From contig CAJNDS010000067.1 of assembly GCA_905221605.1 (NCBI GenBank), positions 18,501-82,500 of the forward strand: a stretch of DNA of 64,000 bases, written 5' to 3'. The notes under the pieces are model-generated. The model did not search any database, had not been told where the DNA came from, and worked only from the letters and a program-made list of their open reading frames with translations. Shown here one piece after another: positions 47,748-58,300 of the stretch (the stretch's first letter is position 1; every line of letters starts with the position of its first letter). The translations under genes and the position numbers were made by a program. The DNA comes from Symbiodinium natans (lineage: Eukaryota > Sar > Dinophyceae > Suessiales > Symbiodiniaceae).

Positions 47748-49968
47748 GCGGGAAAGCTGAAGCCAGGTGCGGTCAAGAAGCTCATGGATGAGCAGGCCCT
47801 GCTAGGGGGACCCCACCCGAAGGCTTGAAGCCCCTAATCAGGGTTTAGGGTTCAGGGTTTTGGCTTTGGGGTTTAGGGTTCAGGGTTTAGGGTTTAGGGT
47901 TTAGGGCGGCGCAGACTTGCTAGCAGCAATCCTATTATGAAGTTGGCTCAGGGACGTGAAGTTGCTTCGGCTTTAGGGTTTGGGGTTGAGGGTTCAGGGT
48001 TCAGGGTTTAGGGTTTAGGACCACCTTGTCAAGAGCACTCGAGAAGAGCTCCTCAGGGGTAGGGGGTTGTCGGTTGGTAAGCTTGTTTAGGGTCTTTAGG
48101 GTTTAGGGCTCAGGGGTCCAGGGTGTAGGGTTTAGGGATCAGGGTTCAGGGTTTGTGGGGTGTAGGGCTGATTGCGAATGGCGGGAAGCCTCCAAGGCAT
48201 GTTGTCATCCGGCAGCCCAAAGAAAGGCATGCCAACCAGGCTCCAAACCCTAAACCCCAAACTCTAAACCCTATGTGCCCAAACCCCTCTTGTCCGGCTT
48301 ACCAGCAGAGGTGCGCGAAGCGCTTACGAAGGCGGTGGCGAAGCTTCCGGATTCGATGCGAGGTGGGGGGTTTAGGGGTTTTGGGGGTTTAGGGTTTAGT
48401 GGCTGGGGATTTTAGAGGTTTAGGGTTCAGGGCTTGAGGGTTTCGGGGTGCAGGGGGGTGGGATCAGGAGTTCAGCCGTTGAGGGGATTAGGGTTGAGGG
48501 GTTTAGTGTCTTCTTTTGGCTCATAGCCAACAGCTAACTTTCGTGAGCAACACTACGCCCCCCAAAAAAGAATGGCTGATGGAGTGAAGCCTATGCTGTG
48601 ATTCTCGCCAAAATGTTCGTGAACACAGTCTACAGCTTCATAAGTCCTCATATACTTCGCAAGGATAGGGTTTTGATAGCCAGGGAAGCTCAGCAACCCT
48701 AAGCCCCCTGAATCCTAAACCCTGAGCCCTCAACCCTAAACCCCGAAGCCTTACTGGGTTTACGGTAAGCTCCTTAACTCCCTAGCCCTAATCCTTTATG
48801 TGGGCTCCGGGGTTCTGAGCTGCAGGATGTTTGGCAACTAAGTTGAAACGCAAGAACCCTAAGCCTTATCACACAAGACTGGGTTTAGGGTTTAGGGATT
48901 TCGGGTGTAGGGATTTAGGGTGTAGTTTGTAGGGTGTGGGGTTTAGGGTTTAGGGTGTACGGTGGCTTCAAGCCCTCCAAGACGGTGCCATGCCCAGAAC
49001 TACCACCTATATACTTGGAGGTTCATGGGTACCTTACAACCACAAGTACACCTCGGGGCTGGGTAGTTATCCTTTCACCTTTTTGGTGATACATACTCCG
49101 AGTACGCACAAAAGGTTAACTTTTTGTTGGGGATACTTATAACCACAATTAATCAGTCTAGTTAGAACCTACATAGAGGACTTAGAGAGCTTACAAGTAT
49201 AGTTGGGGTAAGAAGTACCCTGAACCTACCACCTACTAGAAGCCCGCTATTTAGCGGTGCCAAGTCCTCCGTATGGCGGGATGGAACTGACCAACCAAAA
49301 AATCCGAGCCCCTCACCCCATCAAACCATAAAACCCTAACCCTGAACCCTAGACCCTAGACCCTAAACCCTAAACCCTAAACCCTAAACCCGATGCCCCT
49401 CAGGAGAAGTGGACTACTCGATTTGCTTCGGGGTGCGGGCCTCGTGATGGAGTCCTTATGAGTCCTTATAACTTCTTGGGATTCCCAAACCCTAAACCCT
49501 AAACCCCAAAACCCAAAATCCTAAAAACCCTAAAACCCTAAAACCCTAAAACCCTTAAACCCTAAAACCCTAAAACCCTGAAACCCTTAAACCCTAAAAC
49601 CCCAAAACCCTAAAACCCTAAAAACCCTAAAACCCTAAAACCCTAAAACCCTGAAACCCTAAACCTTGAGAGCTTCGCCAAATCCCTCCACCGATCGGCC
49701 CAAACTCTAGAAGCTGAATGCCCGGAAAGGACTCAGGATCCCAGAGACCCCTGAAGCCTAGGGTTAAGGGTTTAGGGTTTAGGGTTTAGGATTTAGGGTT
49801 TAGGGTTTAGGGTTTAGGGGTTTAGGGTTAAGTAGGGTTGAGGGTTTAGGAAACAAGCAGCCGTAGGAAACGCTTGATGGAGACAAGCACCATCCAGCGC
49901 AGTGCCGTTTCGTCGGGGGACATTCTCTTGGTATCTCAGTCAAGCGGTCGCCTCGCGCATCATGGAGT
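47748..49968 (+). CDS. Exon islands, possibly the 5' part of the SMP-C2 gene
   Basis: Candidate exons: 47748-47808 (KLKPGAVKKLMDEQALL); 48019-48058 (LVKSTREELL); 48165-48241 (GLIANGGKPPRHVVIRQPKE); 48307-48362 (EVREALTKAVAKLPDSM, donor g|gtgggg); 49861-49968 (RLMETSTIQRSAVSSGDILL). They are protein-like, on the + strand, and precede the first clear SMP exon. Assignment to that gene is only positional. Confidence 0.35.
49013..49235 (+). mobile_element. Family G introner with a possible nested family C remnant
   Basis: The ends ATACTTGGAGGTTCATGGGT and CCTGAACCTACCACC recall family G. The middle segment GGGTAGTTATCCTTTCACCT up to AAAAGGTTAACTTTTTGTTG resembles a diverged family C element. Confidence 0.45.
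49480..49665 (-). repeat. CCCTAAAA octamer array (about 185 bp)
   Basis: Mostly 8-base CCCTAAAA units, with CCCTTAAA and CCCTGAAA variants. A homogenised length variant. Confidence 0.9.
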
Positions 49969-50297
49969 TTAGGGGTTTAGGGTTTAGGGTTTAGGGTTTA
50001 GGGTTCAGGGTGTTTAAAGCTTTTTTGGCCTTTCAGATTCGAGGAACAAGTCAGAGGCCATTTCCAGACCCCACAACATCAAACAAAAGTCCTGAAGCTG
50101 CAACGGCAAAGACCCTGCAAATTTGAACCTCGCCCACAAAACACAAACAAATGAGAAAATGCACACACACACACACTCACTCTGAAGCAGGGCCTAAACC
50201 CTAAACCCTAAACCCTAAGTTCACCCTAAGCCCTAAACCCTAAACCCTAAACCCTAAACCCTAAACCCTAAGCCCTCCGAAAACCGAAAAGTTCAGG

Positions 50298-52266
50298 AGT
50301 CTGCCCCCAGCATAGAGGAGGTCTATAGCTGGCGAGAGCACCCGCCTGGGCCTTGGCCGCCCTGACTCTTGGAGTCTAGGGCTTTCTATAGGATAGGGTT
50401 TCGGGTTTAGGGTTTAGGGTTTAGGGTTTAGGGTTTAGGGCTTAGGGCTTAGGGCTTAGGGCTTAGGGCTTAGGGCTTAGGGTTTAGGATTTTGTTGCTT
50501 AGGGTTCAGGATTGTCAGCAAACCCTCGGGACACTCCACGTTGCCCACATTCGGCTGAAGGTGCTGGGTTTAGGACTTCGGGTGTAAGGTGTTGGTTGGA
50601 GTCTAGGGCTTACCATAGGCTAGGAAAGCGGCCAAATAGTTCGCCGCAAGCTCCACATTGCCCTAATCCCTAAACCCTAAACCCTAGACCCTAAACCCTA
50701 AACCCTAAACCCTAAACCCCGAACCCCAAGCCCTAAACCCTAGACCTTCACCGCCCATATTCCAGCTCCCAGGTGTATCAAAGACGGTATTGAGCTCTGC
50801 GGGAAGATGCACTGGGATGCCGCGGCATCCTGGCAGCTCATATTTCTCATCAGGGCACCAGAGGTTGAAGCCCTCAACCCTAAACCCTAAACCCTAAACC
50901 CTAAACCCTAAACCCTAAACCCTAAACCCTAGTGGCTTCCCGGTTCGTGCGCTTCGGCTCTTGACCGGTGCGCCTTAGCGACTGAGACTTCCGAGGAGCT
51001 TCGGGTGGGCGCAGGGCAAGCCCTAAGCCCTAAACTTTAGGTTTAGGGTTTAGGGTTTAGGGTTTAGGGTTTAGGGTTTAGGGTTTAGGGTTTAGGGTTT
51101 AGGGTTTACGGTTAGGGCTACCCTATAAAAACCCTCTTCCGCTATAAGCCCTAAAAGCCCTGTAGACCCTACAAGCCACTTTAGACCCTATAGACCCTAC
51201 AGACCCTACACCACAACCACTCTCTCCCGCAAATTCTTCTGTCTCTGGCGGTCTCGGGAGGACTTCACCCGAAGCCCTCCTAAACCCTAAGCCCTAAGCC
51301 CTGAGCCCTAAGCCTCAAGCCTCAAGCCCCAAGCCCGAAACCCTAAACCGTAAACCCCAAACCCTAAACCCTAAACCCTAAACCCGAGACCCGAAACCCT
51401 AAACCCTAAACCCTAGCCCTACACCCCAAACCCCAGAACCCCATGTAGTCCAGGTGGACCTGCGGATCAACGTGGGCCCGATCAAGGTCGGCATCGATCG
51501 CATCTACCTCGAGGGCGCCGGGGGGAGTGGGGTTTAGGGGCTAAGGGTGTAAGGGTTTGGGGGGGTTTAGGTTGAGTGTTGAAGGATTCATAAGGGTTTA
51601 TAAGAGTTTGTAAGGGTTGATAAGGGTTTACAAGGGCTTAAAAGGGTTTAGGGTTCAGGGCTGCAAGCAGCCTGTATGTCGACGTTGGATCCCTAAACCC
51701 TTTTAAAGCCCGAAACGCTAAACCCTGAAACGCGATATCCCTAAATCGGACACCTTAAGCCCTAAGCCCTGTTAGGTTTAGGATTTTGGGGTTTAAGATT
51801 TAGGGTTTAGGGTTTAGGATTTAGGGTTTAGGGTTGGGGGTTTAGGGCTTCGTCACAGAGAGTTTTGGGATCCTCCCGGCCTCAACTTCCAAAACTGCTT
51901 GGAGCTTTCGAGTTTGGGGTTCAGGCTCCGCAAGACCTTGGAGTTTAGGGTTTAGGGTTTAGGGTTCAGGGTTTAGGGTTGATGGTTCTTTTTTCCGGCT
52001 GGGTTGGGGGTGGCCCAGGCCCCAGACCCTAAAACCCTGAGTTTAAACCATCAACCGTTTAGGATTTAAGAGCCTCCGGCTCAAGCCGCCGACCCCGCTG
52101 GAGCATAGTTGAAAGGTTTAAATGCGCTCGTCAGCTCAAAGGATGCCAAAAGTTGATTTGCTTGAGCCTCTGTGAAACGTTGGGGGGGGGGGGGTAGGGG
52201 GTAGCACCAGGACCCAAACAGGAGCTGAAGCAGGGCAGCCCCAGTCAGGGGGGGGGGGGGGGGGGG

Positions 52267-52310
<44 letters not shown>

Positions 52311-55300
52311 GGGGGGGGGTTAGGGGGGGGGAGGTTTTCACCTCCTTTTCCCATCCAACACGCCGCCAGGGTCGGCGGATATTTGCCAAAGGCCGGGACC
52401 CTAGACCCTAAACCCTAAACCCTAAACCCTAAACCCTAAACCCTAAACCCTAAACCCTAAACCGCAGAGTCGAGTTGGAGCTGAGGGTTTGGGGGCTTAG
52501 GGCTTGGGGCTGTGGAGTTTCGGACCCAGAGCTGAAGGTTCGGGTTTTTTGGGGTTTAGGGTTTAGGGTTTAGGGTTTGGGGTTTGGGGTTTGGGGCTTG
52601 GGGTTTGGGGTTTATAAGGTTTAGGGTTTAGGGTTCCTGCCCCAGAGAGTCCCTTGCCAGGTGTGGGCTGCATCATTTTCAGGCCACTCATGGACCAGGC
52701 CCCATTGGCTGCTTAAGGCTGAGGGTTTAGGGTTTAGGGTTTAGGGTTTAGGGTTTCGGGTTTAGGGTTCAGGGTTTCGGGTTTAGCGATGTGTTCGTGA
52801 ACCTAGCTCACGAGGCTCGTCTAAAGCCTACACGCAGAGGAGAACCTAATATAGGGGCCTTAATCATTAGAACAGGGTTTTGGGGGATATTATAGTATCA
52901 TTAGAAAGGGACCATAAGGGAATACTACTAGTAAGTATGCCGACCCCTATAGCAAAAGCCGGACCCTCAAAACAAGCCCCTTCTGCTACACGGCCTTGTC
53001 GGGCTGCCTTTCGGGGGACTTGGGCTCAGGGTTTAGGGTTTAGGGCTTAGGGTTATGTAGGAAATCATTCGTGCTAGGGTTTAGGAGCTTTAGGGGGACT
53101 TGAGGTGCTAGGTTTAGGGTGCTGAGGGACTGAAGTGTTCTGGCTTAAATGGGGTGGCCGGGCTTGAGGTGCTAAAGGGCATTTTGGGGGTGCAAATTCG
53201 CAGAGAACTTGAAAATCTTCAAGTGCAGCTCTCCACCCAAGCCCAGCCAAAAAACCCTCCCTAAATCCTACAGCCTCTCAACATTTTCGGTCATGGGCCG
53301 CTCTCCAAATTTTACAGGTTTGCGGTCGGGGGGGGGGGGGGGGGGGGGGGGCTTGTGGCCAGGGAGTTCAAGTGGCTAGGTTCAACGGACATCGCAAGCC
53401 TCTTCTCTCCAACGGGAGTGGCGAGCACAGTGAAGTTGCTCTCAGCAATGTTCGTGTCGTCGAACGGCCACGTCCTTGGAAGTATCGATGTCGGAGACGC
53501 CTACTTAATGGTGGAGCAAGAAGAACCAACGGTCGTCGAAGTCGATGGAAAGTACTACGAACTCGGGTTCACACTGCCAGGACAAAGGATTGGATCAAGC
53601 GCGTGGTTCAACAAGTTGAAAGGATACCTCGAAGAGTACGGACTGAAGTCCGACGAAGGACTACCAGCCTTGTTCTACAGGAGACCAGACAAAGGTTTAG
53701 GGTTTAGGGTTTAGGGTTTAGGGTTTAGGGTTTAGGGTTTTAGGGCTTAGGGCTTAGGGCTTAGGGCTTAGGCTTCCCTTGAGATTGGGGATGTCAGGTC
53801 TATGGGTCTTACCTTCCTGTCGAGGCCAAAATCTCGGCATGTGGAACCCTCAACCCTAAACCCCGAACCCCACTCTTTTACCTGATATCCCCTCACGAAG
53901 CCCTTTAAGTGATAAAACCTTTAAACCCTAAACCCTAAACCCTAACCCCTAAACCCTAAACCCTAAACCCTAAACCCTAAACCCTAAACCCTAAACCCTA
54001 AACCCTAAACCCTAAACCCTAAACCCTAAACCCTAAACCCTAAACCCTAAACTACCCGAGGCGCCCGTCCTCGGCGGCTTCCACCTCTTCTACTGCTCGC
54101 CGCCAACGATGCATGTACGCCTGACGGGGCTAGGGCCCTTCACCAGGCACAGGGGTCTAAAGTTTACAGGGTGTAGGGGTTTAGGGTTTAGGGGTTTAGG
54201 AGTTTAGGGGTTTCAGGTTTAGGGGTTTAGGGTTCAGGGGTCTAGGGGTTTAGGGGTTTACCTAAATTAGGGGTTTAGGGGTCTAGGGGTTTAGGGTTTA
54301 GGGGTTTAGGGGTATAGGGGTGTAGTGGTGTAGGGGTGTAGGGGTTTAGGGGTTTAGGGGTTTAGGGGTTGAGGGGTTTAGGGGTTTAGGGGTTTAGCGG
54401 TTTAGCGGGTTTAAGGGGTACCGCGAGCATTTTGGCAAAGTTTTCCGGGGCATTTCCGACTGGTCTTGGCCTGAAGGGTTTTGGGCTACTTGAAAACTCT
54501 CAGGCACACCCTTCAAACCCTACAAGAACTCAAAGCAAATTCCTAAAAACATTAAGCTTAGCCTGAAAACCTTTAAAAACAAACCCTCAAACCCTAAACC
54601 TAAAAACCCTGGACCACCAAAGGACCAAAGAAGGATCTTACTCCCGAGCAATTGCCTCCCGAGGGTTTAAAGGGTCGGCCAGCGAGCAGGTGGACGGCTG
54701 TCGACGCTACGGTGCCCTGCCGGCTCTGTATTCAGGGTGCAGGTTTCAGGGTTTTACGGTTTTAGGGTTTTAGGGTTTTATGGTTTTAGGGTTTAGTTAA
54801 GGTTTCTTTAGAAGCCCCTTAAAACCAGAACGGGCACCCTTCTTTATTCCTAGGTTACTCTTGGGTCTAGCGTGGTTGCCTCCCAGATGTACTGGGGCTT
54901 AAGGGGGAGGCGAGACACACCGTGGCGAAGCCCTCAAAACCCAAAACTCTGTTTTGTTGGCATTGAGGTTCAGAAGCTCATGGAGGATGCCTTCAAGATG
55001 GCACCTTGGGTTTAGGGTTTAGGGTTTTCGGGTTTTAGGGTTTAGGGTTTAGGGTTTGGGGTTTGGGGTTTGGGGTTTAGGGTTCGTAGGGTTTTCAGGG
55101 TTGCGAATTTACGTAGGGTTTAGGGTTTGAGGTTTCAGGGTTTCGGGGTGTTAGGTTTCTGGTTTATGTAGGGTTTGGGGTTTAGGGCTCAGAGTTTACG
55201 TAGGGTTCGGGGTTCAGCTTCATGTAAGGTTTAGCGTACAGGGTTCGGGGTTCATGTAGGGTGCCCGGGTTTCATGGCTTAGGGTTCAGGGTTGTTGGTA

Positions 55301-58300
55301 TAGGGTCCAGGCACGAGGGTTTAGTGTTCAGTCTTGAGGGTTTCGGGTTCCTATACCCACCGCAAGAATTGTATTGTATGTTCGCATTAATTATGCTCTC
55401 TCTCTCTCTGTCTCTCTTTCTCTCTCTCTCTCTCTTTCTCTTTCTCTGGCTCTTTCTCTGTCTCTTCCTCTTTCTCTTTCTCTTTCTCTCTATCTGTCTA
55501 TCCCTCCCTCTCCCTCACTATCTCGCTCTCCTCGCTCGCTCCCTCGACTTGTCTAGAAAAACAGCTTAAAACCAGGCAGAAGGAGTGCAGAACTGCCAAT
55601 TCCTGAAGGCTGCCAGCGTAAACAGCACCCCGGTATTACGAGTACCTAATCCTACAACATTCCAACAGAGGCTTTTAGCCTCTAGAAGAACGCGTGCATT
55701 CAAGCAATGCTGCTTGAATACTTCTCCCAATCGCCTCAACCTTCCGAATTTTGGCCCTAAAACCCTAAAACCCTGAAACCCTAAAAACCCTAAAACCCTC
55801 AAACCCTAAAACCCTAAAACCCTCAAACCCTACAACCCTAAACCCTAAAACCCTAAACCCTAAACCCTAAAACCCTAAACCCTAAACCCTAAACCCTAAG
55901 TCTGCCATTCTCGTTTGGGGAGAGATGAGGTCATGGTCTTGCCGCATCGGATGACTCAGCGCGCCTCGGCCACGCACGTCGAAGCCTACCCTGAGAACCC
56001 AGCGGCTACCTTGTTTGGGGTTCAGGGTTTAGGTTTCAGGGTGTAGGCGGTAAAGGCTCTGAGGGCTCTTATTTTAGGGTTTTGGGGTCCCAAAGGCTTT
56101 CTTACATAAGGGTTTTTGGGGGCTTTGTTGAGGCTGAGGGTTAGGGTTCAGGTATTAGGGCGGCAAAGCTGACTTAGACCCCACCCCCACCAAAGAAGAT
56201 AAATCCTTCAAGATGCCCTGAAGAACACTAAACCCTAGACCCTAGACCCTAGACCCTAAACCCTAAACCCTAAACCCTAAACCCTAAACCCTAAACCCTC
56301 CGGGGTGCAGATGGAGCCTGAATCTTTGAATTCGGGAGCTTTTTTCCATCAACAAGCGCTCAGAGAGCTCCAAACTCCCCCTACCTTTTAGGGGCTTCTA
56401 GGGTTTAGGGTTTAGGGTTTAGGGTTTCTTGAAATTTCGGGGCGGGCCCCAGAAGGGAAGAATCCACCCGAAGCCCAAGCCGTAAATCCTAAACCCTAAA
56501 CCCTAAACCCTCAACCCTAAACCCTAAACCTTAAAACCCTAAAACCCTAACACCCTAACACCCTAACACCCTAACACCCTAAACCCTAAACCCTAAACCT
56601 AATTCCCCTTTGGCACTTCGTTCCATTTCACAGCTCAAGGCTTTGCCAACACCAAGATCGACGACATGCCGGACTTTCGCTGCCCGCCTCCGCTCGGAGT
56701 TCTCCGGGTTCAGGCAGGTTTGGGGTTTGGGGTTTAGGGTTTAGGGTTTGGGGAATTAGGTTTAGGGTTTAGGGTTTAGGGTTTAGGGTTTAGGGTTTAG
56801 GGTTTAGGGTTTAGGGCTTAGGGTTTAGGGTTTAGGGTTTAGGGTTTAGGGGGACCCTCGAAGTCTTGTGATGTCTGTGGGGAGTACGCCTGCCGGTTCC
56901 TACGAATGGCTTGAGAACCCCCCAAAAATATAATGTCCTTCTTATAAGGGCAATAGGGAGACTAGGGTTTAGGGTTTAGGGTTTAGGGTTTAGGGTTTTG
57001 TTTTCTCAGGGTTCTTGAGAGCAAATCGAAGGCTCGGAGAGCGACTCAAGCCATGGGTCTGGGTTAGGGTTTAGGGTTTAGGGTTTAGGGTTTAGGGTTT
57101 AGGGTTTAGGGTTTAGGGTTTAGGGTTTAGGGTTTAGGGTTTAGGGTTTAGGGTTTAGGGTTTAGGGCTTCTGCTCTGGTAGATCCGGTTGTCTAGGCGA
57201 CCGAAACGTGCTCATCGTATGGATCAACATGGCCCCCCCCCCCCCCCTTTCCCAACATTTCCGAACCTCAAGGGAGGCAACGAGAGGCGCAGGGACAGAC
57301 TCTATTGAAAACCACATCTAGGTCGCCCTAAACCCTAAACCCTAAACCCTAAACCCTGAACCCTGAACCCTGAACCCTGAACCCTGAACCCTGAACCCGA
57401 AACCCTAAACCCTAAACCCTACACAACCTTTTTTCCCCTTGTGCAAGCTTGACATCGCCGATTCAGCAGGTGCTGGCGGCACGAGACCTGGTCGGCGCAG
57501 CCTGCCTGACTCTGGGTTCAGGGTTTTTGGGATCCCAGGTTTACGCCCCTTCGACTGTTCTAACAGCCCTAAACCCTAAACCCTAAACCCTAAACCCTGA
57601 ACCCTAAACCCTAAACCCAAACTTCAAACCCTAAACCCTATGCGCACCTGGGAGTCGACAAAGAGAGGGTTAGCGTTTAGGGTTTAGCGTTCAGGGCTCG
57701 GGGTTTAGGGTTTAGGGTTTAGGGTTTAGGGTGAAAGGTTCAGTCTATAGGGGTGCAGGTCTTATAGCACAAGCACAAGAGGACGGTCGCATGCTTTCTT
57801 GGCTGCAGAAGCATGCCGAACATGCTGAAGCATATCAAAACATGCGACCAAGCTCCTGTTGATACCGAAGCCTTCCATTCAGCGTTAGTAAAATCCTTGT
57901 GCTGTCCTCGGATTCACAGGAAGTTTTGCGACATTTGGATGTGATTTTGGCATGTCGTTAGTATATGTTTGTTGGGATGTTCCTACCCTATATTAACAGT
58001 CCTTGATAGGGATTATCATGGGGGGCTACTAGAATCCCTATTAAGGACTGTTAGTCTCAGGGGAACATCCCAATATGTTGGCTGTGTAGTTGTTTGTCAT
58101 CAACACCAACCATGCTCCAGTCATCTAGAACTCTGTGCCCTCCTAAACGCTCAGCCCCATGCCCACAGAGAACGAGGGTTCAGGGTTTGGGGCTTCGAGA
58201 AGCCTTATAGGTCAGCAAAGGGCATAACGACGGCACAAAATTCTCAAATTCGAGGACTTTAAATCCTCAAGCCCTGAACCAAAACACGGCCCTAGACCCC

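Noticed and set aside
53141-53260. Exon with ELENLQVQLSTQAQ
   Set aside because: Two frames are equally open and neither fits the SMP-C2 order, so it was not listed as coding.
55261-55569. Leu/Ser-rich 102-codon frame
   Set aside because: Generated by the (CT)n microsatellite.
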